Shown: piece by piece, positions 8,295 through 16,928 of the stretch
Layout of the letters: the number at the start of each line of letters is the position of its first letter
Numbering within the stretch: the first letter of the stretch is position 1
The notes under the pieces: model-generated
Told to the model about the DNA's origin: nothing
The model's database searches: none
The model's input: the letters and a program-made list of their open reading frames with translations, nothing else
Source: SIG714 sp964638675
GTDB taxonomy: Bacteria; Bacillota; Clostridia; Oscillospirales; CAG-272
Length of the DNA stretch: 64,000 nt
NCBI GenBank assembly: GCA_964638675.1
Contig: CAZXAU010000003.1
Location: forward strand, 62,001-126,000
Direction: 5' to 3'
Position numbers and translations under genes: made by a program

Positions 8295-8985
8295 CTGTAT
8301 ATCCCACTCCCCACACGGTTTTTATAAATTTCGGTTTTCTCGCAGGCTCATTCAGCTTTTCTCTCAGCCTGGCGATATGTGCCATTACGGTGTTGTTGTT
8401 ATCGATATATTTTTCTCCCCAGACATTTTCAAACAACTCCTCGGAGCGAACTACTCTTCCCCTGTTCTCACATAAATACCAGAGAAGCGAAAACTCTATG
8501 GGTGTCAGGAAAATTTCCTGTCCATACAGACTGCATTTGTGGGTATCTTTGTTGATGATAAGTCCACGTATGTCATATTCGGAGATCACCCTTTCCTTAT
8601 TTCCGGCGGCATTGTTGTAGCGTGTATACCGTCTGAGCTGAGTTTTTACCCTTGCCGTAAGCTCCAAAGGATTAAAGGGCTTTGTAATGTAATCGTCTGC
8701 TCCGATAGTAAGTCCCATTATCTTATCGCTGTCCTCAACTCTCGCAGTGAGCATTATAACAGGATAAAAAAACTTTTCTCTGATTTTTTGGCAAATACGG
8801 AATCCGTCAATATCGGGAAGCATCACATCTAAAATTGCGAGATCAAATACCTGCGTTTCTATACATTTCAGAGCGTCCCTGCCGTTATAAAATTTATATA
8901 CCTTATATCCGTCATTGCTCAGATAGACATCGATCAGATCCGCTATCTCTTTTTCATCATCCACAACCAAAATATTTCCGTTCAT
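8287..8985 (-). CDS. VanR-like OmpR/PhoB-family response regulator
   Basis: A 232-residue two-domain regulator. The receiver domain has the acidic pair D9/D10, phospho-acceptor D53 (ILDVMLPDIDG), T80 and K102 (YITKPF). The C-terminal winged helix carries LTPIEFSLLWYLCENRGRVV and ends KFIKTVWGVGYTVE, a sequence style typical of VanR. The start at 8985 is preferred because GAGAGGAG lies just upstream and the conserved protein begins MNGNILVVDDE; the open frame continues further upstream into a dispersed repeat. With the kinase it would control the downstream ligase-racemase pair. Confidence 0.9.
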   Translation of the reverse strand: MNGNILVVDDEKEIADLIDVYLSNDGYKVYKFYNGRDALKCIETQVFDLAILDVMLPDIDGFRICQKIREKFFYPVIMLTARVEDSDKIMGLTIGADDYITKPFNPLELTARVKTQLRRYTRYNNAAGNKERVISEYDIRGLIINKDTHKCSLYGQEIFLTPIEFSLLWYLCENRGRVVRSEELFENVWGEKYIDNNNTVMAHIARLREKLNEPARKPKFIKTVWGVGYTVE

Positions 8986-9061
8986 TTTTTCACTCCTCTC
9001 ACACTGTCTGTTAAATCGGTCAACCTGATCCGCACGAGCCTCAATCTCAGATTGCAGACAA

Positions 9062-9118
9062 AATAAAACCGGGGCTTTGCCCAAAGCCCCATTCATGAAA
9101 CCTTCAAAAACTTTTTTT
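9062..9118 (-). repeat. Dispersed repeat family R2, copy B
   Basis: Inverted counterpart of 199-252. It contains an extra palindrome, GGGGCTTTGCCCAAAGCCCC at 9071-9090, giving a strong hairpin with GTTTTTGAAGGTTTCATGAA alongside on the minus strand. It sits upstream of the VanR-like gene and extends its open frame by 37 codons of repeat-derived sequence. The remaining gap to the aminotransferase gene (to 9216) shows no gene. Confidence 0.6.
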
Positions 9119-9216
9119 AAATGGGATTCTTAAAGGCAACAGCCCGCGGAAGAGCTATTGAGCATCACTGCACAAAGATATTGTCTTCGGTTTGAGTTAT
9201 TATAGTTATCTCTTTG

Positions 9217-10401
9217 TTACAGTCCGAGTTCCTTTGCGAGTGCTTTGAATTCAGGTATCGAACGCTCGATCTGTTCTTTTGAAACACAGTATGCTATTCT
9301 GACATAACCGGGGCAGGCAAATGATGCACCCGGAACGACTAAAATTCTGTGCTCTTTCGCTTTTGCAACGAATTCGCCGTCATCGCAAGGAGTTTTCAGC
9401 CAGAGGTAGAATGCGCCCTGCGGTTTTACGCACTCAAATCCGCATTCACAAAGAGCCGAATAAAGGAGCTTACGATTGGTGTCGTATCCTTCGAGGTCGC
9501 TCGAGCAGTCAAGACATTTCGCAACAGCTCTCTGAATCAGTGACGGTGCATTGACAAAACCTATAATTCTCGTCGAAATGGTCAGAGCGTCAAAGAGAAG
9601 CTTTGCATCATCTGCTTCGGGAGTGATCGCTATATATCCGATACGTTCGCCCGGAAGTGAAAGCGATTTCGACCATGAATATCCTACAAGAGTATTTTTG
9701 TAGATATTCGGGATAAACGGAACATTTGCACCGTCAAATGCGAGTTCACGGTAGGGTTCATCCGAAATTATGTAGATCGGGTGTGAATATTCCTTCTCTT
9801 TCTCTTCAAGCACCTTTGCGATGTTGCGAAGAGTCTGTTCATCGTATATTACACCGGTCGGGTTGTTCGGATTGTTAATTATGACCGCCTTTGTGTTCTC
9901 AGTCAATGCCTGCTCAAGCTTCTCCGGGTCGGGAAGGAATGTCGGCTCGTTTGCAGGAACGATCTTCAGCTTTCCGCCCCAGTTGGCGACATAATTTCCG
10001 TACTCAAGAAAATAGGGTGCAAAAACAAGAACCTCATCCCCCTCGTTGAGCAGTGTCTGGAGAATGCAGTTCATTCCGCCTGCCGCTCCGACTGTCATGA
10101 TGATGTTATTCTCCGAGAAGCTGCAACCGAATCTCTTATTCAGATTATCGGCAACCGCCGCTCTGACATCGGGATAACCCGAGTTTGACATATAGCCGTG
10201 AACAAATGTGCTCTCCTCGCTGCCCAATACCTCCTTGATGGCACTGTTAAGCTGTTCAGGTGCAGGAAAATTCGGGTTTCCGAGTGAAAAATCGTATACA
10301 TTTTCCCTTCCGTATATTTTTGCCATGCGGTTTCCTTCCTCAAACATAGCTCTTATCAGTGAAGAGCCGCCGCACATTTTTTCCATTCTCTTTGAAATCA
10401 T
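9217..10401 (-). CDS. PLP-dependent aminotransferase, class I/II
   Basis: Fold-type I aminotransferase of 394 residues. The PLP Schiff-base lysine is K245 in YSWSKSLSLPGERIGYIA; NNPNNPTG at 176-183 and SDEPYREL at 213-220 hold the residues that bind the cofactor ring, and the C-terminal Arg region VRIAYC binds the substrate carboxylate. The protein falls in the aspartate/aromatic/alanine aminotransferase group; the substrate cannot be settled from sequence. It is monocistronic by position, with gaps of about 230 and 100 bp to its neighbours. The start is ATG 10401, with GAAAGGAATG just upstream. Confidence 0.9.
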   Translation of the reverse strand: MISKRMEKMCGGSSLIRAMFEEGNRMAKIYGRENVYDFSLGNPNFPAPEQLNSAIKEVLGSEESTFVHGYMSNSGYPDVRAAVADNLNKRFGCSFSENNIIMTVGAAGGMNCILQTLLNEGDEVLVFAPYFLEYGNYVANWGGKLKIVPANEPTFLPDPEKLEQALTENTKAVIINNPNNPTGVIYDEQTLRNIAKVLEEKEKEYSHPIYIISDEPYRELAFDGANVPFIPNIYKNTLVGYSWSKSLSLPGERIGYIAITPEADDAKLLFDALTISTRIIGFVNAPSLIQRAVAKCLDCSSDLEGYDTNRKLLYSALCECGFECVKPQGAFYLWLKTPCDDGEFVAKAKEHRILVVPGASFACPGYVRIAYCVSKEQIERSIPEFKALAKELGL

Positions 10402-10498
10402 TCGGGTATCATTCCTTTCTCGTATTGCCGTTTACACAAAAGCATATTAATCGGCTCGTTATTAATCATATTTTATTTTCAGAATAAAGAATCTGTCT

Positions 10499-11458
10499 TC
10501 AATCGGGTACCATATGAGTTCTTATATAATCAAGAGCGAGCTTATAACCCTTCTCATTGAAGTGTATTCCGTCACCGCCGTTTTCATACTTCGGATCAAG
10601 ATATCCGTCTGAATTGAGGAAAATATCATATGAATCGAGATAATAGCATTTATATCCGCCGAGATATCTCTCTTTCACAAGATCTTTTATCCACTTGTTG
10701 GCATCCTCCACATGTTTTTTGGTAATCTGCGCACTGTTGTCAGATTTAACCGGATAGATAGCCTGACATATCAGCTTTGTTTCGGGCGATTTTTCAAACA
10801 CCTCATTTATCACCCAACCGTAGTATTCCTTGAATGCCTGCTCATCAAGCATTTTTATGCCGTTAATTCCGAGCTTCAACACAAGAATGTCGGGTTTATA
10901 TGTTTCAAGTGCCTGCTGTATTGAAATTGGCTCTGCAAAATTGGTTGCCGTCAGCTTTACTGTTTTGACGTTGAACAGAGCGATCGTTGCTCCCACGCTT
11001 CCGTACCAGACCTGCTTTGTTTCGTTTCCTTCGGGAAGCATTTTGTATGGCTTGAGTCCGTATGATGTCGAATCACCTAAAAATATTATTCTGTTTTGAT
11101 AATCAAGTCCGCCGTCGGCAGTTTCCTTGAGAATATATCCGTTCTCTTCGGGTGTCGGAGTCGGCGTGACTATCGGTGTCGGTGTTGCAGTAACGTCCGG
11201 TGTCGGTGTCAGATCAGGTGTCGTGGTTGTTGTTACCGATGTGTCGGTAGGTGTTGTCGCCGATGTGTCGGTAGGTGTTGTCGCCGATGTCTGAGTTGTT
11301 GTCAAGCTCATATCAGGCGTTGTTGATGCAGTTAAGGTCTTCTCTCCCGAATCCGGCTTTTTTGTAGTAATCGGTATCACGACTGTCGGAGTACACGAAA
11401 CGAGAAGCGAAAGCAACAACAACGAGATCAAAGCATAAAGACATATTTTTTTCTTCAT
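10499..11458 (-). CDS. SGNH/GDSL-hydrolase lipoprotein
   Basis: Predicted surface lipoprotein of 319 residues. A signal peptide ends in the lipobox LLVSC with acylated C22. A Thr/Pro-rich linker at about 45-104 (TTPTDTSATT, PTPDVTATPTP) acts as a cell-wall spacer. The catalytic domain follows, with the nucleophile in FLGDS (S130) and a C-terminal D296/H299 pair in GDGIHFNEKGY, the SGNH-fold triad. Likely substrates are acyl or acetyl esters on polysaccharide or cell-wall glycans; the sequence does not decide. The linker is encoded by short tandem DNA repeats (11150-11300) whose copy number could vary. Confidence 0.86.
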   Translation of the reverse strand: MKKKICLYALISLLLLSLLVSCTPTVVIPITTKKPDSGEKTLTASTTPDMSLTTTQTSATTPTDTSATTPTDTSVTTTTTPDLTPTPDVTATPTPIVTPTPTPEENGYILKETADGGLDYQNRIIFLGDSTSYGLKPYKMLPEGNETKQVWYGSVGATIALFNVKTVKLTATNFAEPISIQQALETYKPDILVLKLGINGIKMLDEQAFKEYYGWVINEVFEKSPETKLICQAIYPVKSDNSAQITKKHVEDANKWIKDLVKERYLGGYKCYYLDSYDIFLNSDGYLDPKYENGGDGIHFNEKGYKLALDYIRTHMVPD

Positions 11459-11534
11459 TTTATATACCTTTTTATCTATACCTTTGTTTTACATACATAA
11501 ACACTATTTGTAAAATTATTGTTTGTAACCGGAG

Positions 11535-14033
11535 TTACTTACATTCATACCAATTCTTGCCCATTTTCATCTCAACCGACAGCGGCAGTGAAAGCTTTGC
11601 GGCGTTTTCCATCTCACGCACGAGGATCTCACCTGCAAGTGCACTGTCTTTTTCGGATGAATCTATTATCAGCTCATCGTGCACCTGTAAAATAAGCTTT
11701 GCATCGATCTTTGCTTCCTTCAGGGCATTGAAGGTATTGATCATGGCTATCTTGATAATGTCAGCCGCACTTCCCTGAATCGGAGCATTCTTGGCGACCC
11801 TCTCGCCGAAAGAGCGAAGAAGTCCTTTACCTGCCGAAAGCTCGGGGATATATCTCCGCCTTCCGAACATTGTGAGTGAATATCCATTCTCTTTTGCAAA
11901 GCTTACACATGAATCGAGATAACTTCTGATCGTGGGATATGCATTAAAATAACTTTCTATATATTCGCTCGCTTTATAAAGCGGAATTCCGAGATCCTGA
12001 GAAAGCGAAAAATCGCTCATTCCGTAGATAAGTCCGAAATTGATAGCCTTAGCTCTCTTTCTCATTTCAGAAGTCACTTCATCCTCGCTCACACCAAAGA
12101 CTCTGCAAGCGGTTGACGAATGTATGTCAGCTCCGCTTCTGAAAGCGTTTATCATATTTTCATCACCAGATAAATGTGCGAGAATTCTCAGCTCGATCTG
12201 AGAATAATCGGCATCGATAAGCACTCTGCCCTCACGCTCGGGAATAAAGAATCTGCGAAGGAGTCTTCCCTCCTCGGTTCTTATCGGAATATTCTGCAAA
12301 TTCGGTTCGGCGGATGAAAGACGCCCTGTCACCGTTCCGGTCTGCTTGAAATCGGTGTGCACCATTCCATCGGGATCGGCAACCTTTAAAAGTCCTTCGG
12401 TATATGTCGAACGAAGCTTTGTGAGCTTTCTGTAATTCAGGATAAGATCTATTATCGGGTAATAAGGACGCAAACTCTCGAGCACCTCGGCATTCGTCGA
12501 GTAGCTCCCCGTTTTTTTCTTTTTCTTTCCCGGAAGACCGAGTCTTTCAAAGAGGACCTCTCCGAGCTGTTTAGGAGAATTGATATTGAATTCCCCTCCG
12601 GCACTTTCGTATATCGTATTCTGAAGCTGCGATATCTGCTCGGCAAGAAACTGTGAATAGCTTTCAAGCTCCTGTCTGTCAATTTTGAAGCCGTGCTTCT
12701 CCATTGAACAAAGTATCTTGGCAAGCGGATGCTCTACATCGTAATATACAAAATGCAGTGAGTCATTCTCGATCTTTTCCTTCAGTATTTTTGCAAGCTC
12801 ATAAACTGTTTTACCGCTCTCGGCGCATTCTTCTCCCAGATAGGTGAATGCAAGCTTTTGAAGTGTAAATTCCGATTCGGATGGATTCACTGTATAAGCC
12901 GCAAGCATAATGTCAAAATCGAAATTAAAATCATCAATGCCTATATCGGAAAGCTTACGGTATAACTCTTTTGAATTGAAAACGCATAGTTTTACATCAT
13001 CACGGAAAAGTCCTTTTATATCCGAAAGTGAGTCTGTCTCACAGCTGTAAAGACTTTTTCCGTCACTTATGCTTACGCTGCTGTCGGTAAACGAAGCATA
13101 AAGCTCTCCGCTCAAGCTTTCTATAAATTCCTTATCGACCTTTTTCTCAGGAGAAGCAGGAGCTTCCTTTTGTGCATTGACATTAAGTCTTTTTATAAAC
13201 GAACCGAATTCAAGCTCGGTGAAAAGCTCGAGAAGTGCCGCATCGTCACGGACACATGAACAGACGTCTGAACACGTGATCCCGAGCGGAACATCCCTGT
13301 TTATTGTCGCAAGCTCACGTGAGAGAAAGGCGTCGTCCTTTCCGCTCTCAAGCTTGCTTCTCATTGAGCTTCCCGGCTTAAGATCACCGATATGCTCATA
13401 AAGCCCTTCAAGAGATGAATATTCTGCGATAAGCTTTATTCCTGTCTTCTCGCCGATTCCGGCAACGCCGGGAATACAGTCGGACGCATCACCCATCAGT
13501 GCCTTAAGATCGATAAATTGATCGACCCTTATTCCGTACTTTTCAAAGAATTCATCATGTCCGAATTCCTTTGTTTCGCCTGTCGATGCGTGAAGTATCT
13601 TTGTTTTGTCGGATATGAGCTGAAACAGATCACGGTCGCCCGAGAGAATATAAACCGAATTTCCTTCGCCCTCTCCGAGCTTTGACAGTGTTCCGAGAAT
13701 ATCGTCTGCCTCGTAACCTTCTTTTGTTATTATGGAATATCCGAGTGCCGAAAGTATCTTCTTTGCATAAGGCAGCTGAAGCGCCAGCTCCTCAGGCATA
13801 CCATGGCGGTTTGATTTATATTTATCATACATTTTATGTCTGAACGTAGGCGTCGGGAGGTCAAATGCAACAGCTACTCCATCGGGAGATATTCGGTCAT
13901 ATTGGGCTAAAATTATATTCAGCATTCCGAAAAGCGCACCTGTTTGCATTCCGCTTTTGTTGGTCAGTGCTTTCACACCGTAAAATGCACGGTTGAGAAT
14001 GCTGTTTCCGTCTATTGCAAGAATAGTTCCCAT
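11535..14033 (-). CDS. polA: DNA polymerase I
   Basis: Family A polymerase of 832 residues for Okazaki-fragment processing and repair. It has an N-terminal 5'-3' flap exonuclease (about 1-290, starting MGTILAIDGNSILNRAFYG, with GDRDLFQL and MGDASDCIPGVAGIGEKT), a middle 3'-5' exonuclease-like domain and a C-terminal polymerase. Polymerase motifs A (DYSQIELRILAHLSGD), B (RAKAINFGLIYGMSDF) and C (LQVHDELIID) are all intact. The middle domain lacks the DxE metal-binding start expected of an active proofreading site (YASFTDSSVSIS instead), as in many Firmicutes, so it is probably non-proofreading. The start ATG at 14033 has a GGAGG-type site upstream. Confidence 0.96.
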   Translation of the reverse strand: MGTILAIDGNSILNRAFYGVKALTNKSGMQTGALFGMLNIILAQYDRISPDGVAVAFDLPTPTFRHKMYDKYKSNRHGMPEELALQLPYAKKILSALGYSIITKEGYEADDILGTLSKLGEGEGNSVYILSGDRDLFQLISDKTKILHASTGETKEFGHDEFFEKYGIRVDQFIDLKALMGDASDCIPGVAGIGEKTGIKLIAEYSSLEGLYEHIGDLKPGSSMRSKLESGKDDAFLSRELATINRDVPLGITCSDVCSCVRDDAALLELFTELEFGSFIKRLNVNAQKEAPASPEKKVDKEFIESLSGELYASFTDSSVSISDGKSLYSCETDSLSDIKGLFRDDVKLCVFNSKELYRKLSDIGIDDFNFDFDIMLAAYTVNPSESEFTLQKLAFTYLGEECAESGKTVYELAKILKEKIENDSLHFVYYDVEHPLAKILCSMEKHGFKIDRQELESYSQFLAEQISQLQNTIYESAGGEFNINSPKQLGEVLFERLGLPGKKKKKTGSYSTNAEVLESLRPYYPIIDLILNYRKLTKLRSTYTEGLLKVADPDGMVHTDFKQTGTVTGRLSSAEPNLQNIPIRTEEGRLLRRFFIPEREGRVLIDADYSQIELRILAHLSGDENMINAFRSGADIHSSTACRVFGVSEDEVTSEMRKRAKAINFGLIYGMSDFSLSQDLGIPLYKASEYIESYFNAYPTIRSYLDSCVSFAKENGYSLTMFGRRRYIPELSAGKGLLRSFGERVAKNAPIQGSAADIIKIAMINTFNALKEAKIDAKLILQVHDELIIDSSEKDSALAGEILVREMENAAKLSLPLSVEMKMGKNWYECK

Positions 14034-14139
14034 TTAATTTCCTCCGCTGTGATCTGCCTTCCCTTATAAAAAGCATGATAAAAAATGATAAAGTATGTTT
14101 TTTCTTCTCTGCCCATAAAGGCAGATCGGATAAAAAGTC

Positions 14140-14985
14140 TTACTGTGCAGGATATACCGACGGATTTCTGACTATCGCTCCGGCGAGAAATTCTCCGGTG
14201 TAGCTTCTGCCGTCAACCCATTTATATGTTCCCTGTCCGTTTATGTAGTTTGCCTTGAACTGTCCCGAGTATGTGTCTCCGTTTGCCCACTGATAGACGC
14301 CGTTGCCCTCTCTCATATCGTTGACAAAATCTCCGGTATATACATCTTTTGTACCGTCCGAATATACTATGGTCAGCTTGCCGGTGCCGCTCTTCACGCC
14401 CTTGACATATGTGCCTTCGTATACCGTACCGTCAGAGTATGTGTAAACCCCGTATCCGTTACGCAGATTATTCTCAAATTTTCCTTCAAAAACATCAAGG
14501 TTGGCAAATGTATACTTTCCGTTTCCCTGCTTTGCTCCGTTTCTGAACGAGCCTTCATAGAGATCTCCGCAGGAATAGTAATATTTTCCTTCACCGTTAG
14601 GCAGGTCATAGAAAAATTCGCCCTCGTAAACATCTCCGTTTTTCAGGGTCAGAATACCAAATCCGTTACGGTGCATGTTCTCGATCTTTCCGACATATAC
14701 ACTTCCGTCAGAATACTCGATCTTTGTATTTCCGTCCTCATCCGTCGAAACCTTAGCCTTACTGCCGTCCGAATATGTCAACGTTCCGTCACACGGTTCG
14801 CCTGAATCATCTGTTTTTCCGATATAAGATATCGAATAGCTTTCCTCCGAATCGGAGAAAACAAAATCCCTGTTTATATACTTATAGCCGCACATTGTGA
14901 AGATAAGAACTGCCAGACCTATCACCACTGCCAAAGCTATCACAGAAATTATTACGCCTAAGATCGTCCGTCTGCTTTTACTCAT
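14140..14985 (-). CDS. Membrane-anchored MORN-repeat protein
   Basis: A 281-residue protein with one N-terminal membrane segment (about 8-33) followed by MORN repeats covering most of residues 95-275. Each is a GDVYEGEF, GDLYEGSF or GDTYSGQF-type strand pair followed by a NGxGxY/F turn, about 23 residues per unit. The repeats form an elongated beta-sheet and would lie outside the membrane. In other bacteria MORN proteins serve as scaffolds or lipid-binding surfaces; no specific role can be assigned. It lies between polA and a small membrane protein gene on the same strand, with gaps near 105 bp on each side. Confidence 0.85.
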   Translation of the reverse strand: MSKSRRTILGVIISVIALAVVIGLAVLIFTMCGYKYINRDFVFSDSEESYSISYIGKTDDSGEPCDGTLTYSDGSKAKVSTDEDGNTKIEYSDGSVYVGKIENMHRNGFGILTLKNGDVYEGEFFYDLPNGEGKYYYSCGDLYEGSFRNGAKQGNGKYTFANLDVFEGKFENNLRNGYGVYTYSDGTVYEGTYVKGVKSGTGKLTIVYSDGTKDVYTGDFVNDMREGNGVYQWANGDTYSGQFKANYINGQGTYKWVDGRSYTGEFLAGAIVRNPSVYPAQ

Positions 14986-15090
14986 TATTATTATAACCTT
15001 TCCTTTCCGATTGCTAAGCCCTGTTTTTTATTTATTCATTTACATGCAAGTGTATTGTGTAAAAAATCACGATGCCGACAGCTAAATATT

Positions 15091-15597
15091 TCATGACACT
15101 GTATTTTGTATGAATTCCATAATAACATCATAATAAGATGTTATCAGTAAAGCGAGTATGAAATACATCAACGCCGCAATTATAACAAGAACAATATGAC
15201 TGCCCTTTTTCTCAAATTTCATACCTGCTCTGATGCGAAGCTCATAAGGAATGTAAAACCTGGCACTTGAAAAATCGATCTTGCTGTGATATACGGGAAG
15301 CGCCCTGCCGTCATTTATTACGACCTCGTCGTTTTTCTCATATACTATAGAGCTGAAAACATTTGAATGGGTTATCGCTCTTTTGAGAAGAAACATTTTA
15401 TCAAGTCCCAATGCCTTGAGAGAAAGTGCAGTGTCGGGCGAAAATGCTTCTTTTTTAATCAGCCCTCTCACAAATTTTCCGAGGTATCTTTTATAATACA
15501 CCGACATAAGACCTGCCGCAATAAGTCCGAAATACAAGCCCCATACAACAAACCCAAACGGCATCGATTCAAAACTGAATACCGCAAGTGCAATCAT
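15091..15597 (-). CDS. Small membrane protein of unknown function
   Basis: A 168-residue protein with two or three hydrophobic segments: about 1-34 (MIALAVFSF, then VVWGLYFGLIAAGLMSVYY) and 133-155 (HIVLVIIAALMYFILALLI). The middle part is soluble and basic. Its ATG overlaps the serS stop codon (ATGA arrangement), so it is translationally coupled to serS. I do not recognise the family. Confidence 0.75.
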   Translation of the reverse strand: MIALAVFSFESMPFGFVVWGLYFGLIAAGLMSVYYKRYLGKFVRGLIKKEAFSPDTALSLKALGLDKMFLLKRAITHSNVFSSIVYEKNDEVVINDGRALPVYHSKIDFSSARFYIPYELRIRAGMKFEKKGSHIVLVIIAALMYFILALLITSYYDVIMEFIQNTVS

Positions 15598-16889
15598 ATC
15601 TTTTTTGTGATGACCTCCATGCCGCCGAGATATTTACGGAGCACTTCGGGGACTTTTACGCTTCCGTCGGGAAGCTGATTCTGTTCAACAAGTGCCGGGA
15701 GAATACGGCTGGTAGCAAGTCCCGAGCCGTTGAGCGTGTTCACGAATTCGGGCTTTCCTGTCGACTCTCTTCTGAATCTGATATTTCCACGCCTTGCCTG
15801 ATAATCTCTTGCATTTGAAACCGAGCTGATCTCTTTGTATCCGTTCATTGAGGGAATCTGTATCTCAATGTCATATGTTCTCGCCATTGAAGCAGAGCAG
15901 TCCTCAGCGGCAAGTTTTACGGTGCGGAAGTGGAAGCCCAGACCCTTGACAAGTGCTTCTGCCTTTCCGACAAGCTCTTCAAATGCTTCATCCGATTTTT
16001 CGGGGAGTGTATACTGAACCATTTCAACCTTGTTGAACTGATGTCCTCTCACCATTCCGCGCTCATCGGTGCGATAGCTTCCCGCCTCTTTGCGGAAGCA
16101 GGGGGTATAGGAAATATATTTTCTCGGAAGCTCTTTTTCCGAGAGAATTTCATCTCTGTGAAGCGAAACAAGTGCTGTCTCGGCAGTAGGAAGCATAAAG
16201 CGTCTTCTCTCGTCCGATTCATCGGTTTCAAGCCAATATACTTCATCGGCAAATTTCGGGAACTGTCCGGCTGTAAGTCCGCATTCGTAACCTAACATAT
16301 GCGGAACAAGAACGAGCTCATAGCCGTCCGATATATGTGTATCTATAAAATAATTCAGCAACGCCCACTCAAGACGTGCACCGATTCCTCTGTATATCCA
16401 GAAACCTCTTCCCGAAAGCTTAGTCCCGCGTTCATAATCGATGAGTCCGAGATCGGTACAAAGATCGACATGGTTCTTAGGCTCGAAATCAAATGTATGC
16501 GGAGTGCCGAAATATCTCAGCGGCTCGTTGTTTTCCTTTCCGCCGGGACGAAGGTCGGGGTCGGGCAGATTCGGCAGTGAGAGAAGCAGTGAATTATATC
16601 TTTGCTCGACTTTTGCAAGCTCTTCATCATCCGCTTTGATCGTCTCGCCGATCTCCTTCATTCTTGCAAAGATTTCAGCGGTATCTCTTCCTTCTTTTTT
16701 GTATTGCGGAATCATCTTTGAAACAGAGTTTTTTTCAGCCTTCAGTGCTTCATTTCTTGAAATTATCTCACGGCGTTTCAGGTCGAGCTCAAGTATTTCC
16801 TCTATCTCTTTTCTTGCGTCCTTTCCTTTTGCGGCAAGACGCCCAATTACATCCTCTGTGTTTTCCTTTATATACTTAATATCTATCAT
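15594..16889 (-). CDS. serS: Seryl-tRNA synthetase
   Basis: Class II aminoacyl-tRNA synthetase of 431 residues that charges tRNA-Ser. The N-terminal antiparallel coiled-coil tRNA-binding arm spans about 1-110 (alternating K/E-rich heptads). The catalytic core contains motif 2 FRKEAGSYRTDERGMVRGHQ and motif 3 LNGSGLATSRILPALVE. The serine-binding region TAETALVSLH is also visible. It is followed with overlap by a small membrane protein and preceded by parB with a 39-bp gap, suggesting a parB-serS transcript. The start ATG at 16889 opens a canonical MIDIKYIKEN N-terminus. Confidence 0.96.
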   Translation of the reverse strand: MIDIKYIKENTEDVIGRLAAKGKDARKEIEEILELDLKRREIISRNEALKAEKNSVSKMIPQYKKEGRDTAEIFARMKEIGETIKADDEELAKVEQRYNSLLLSLPNLPDPDLRPGGKENNEPLRYFGTPHTFDFEPKNHVDLCTDLGLIDYERGTKLSGRGFWIYRGIGARLEWALLNYFIDTHISDGYELVLVPHMLGYECGLTAGQFPKFADEVYWLETDESDERRRFMLPTAETALVSLHRDEILSEKELPRKYISYTPCFRKEAGSYRTDERGMVRGHQFNKVEMVQYTLPEKSDEAFEELVGKAEALVKGLGFHFRTVKLAAEDCSASMARTYDIEIQIPSMNGYKEISSVSNARDYQARRGNIRFRRESTGKPEFVNTLNGSGLATSRILPALVEQNQLPDGSVKVPEVLRKYLGGMEVITKKI

Positions 16890-16928
16890 ACTGTTTACCT
16901 CTGTTTGTATAAATACATTCTGTAATTT

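Noticed and set aside
11096..11326. Arg/Cys-rich open frame on the plus strand
   Set aside because: It is the antisense shadow of the Thr/Pro linker repeats of the lipoprotein gene.
13314..13327. CTCACGTGAG in polA as a parS site
   Set aside because: Only the central palindrome matches; the outer TGTTTC/GAAACA arms are missing.
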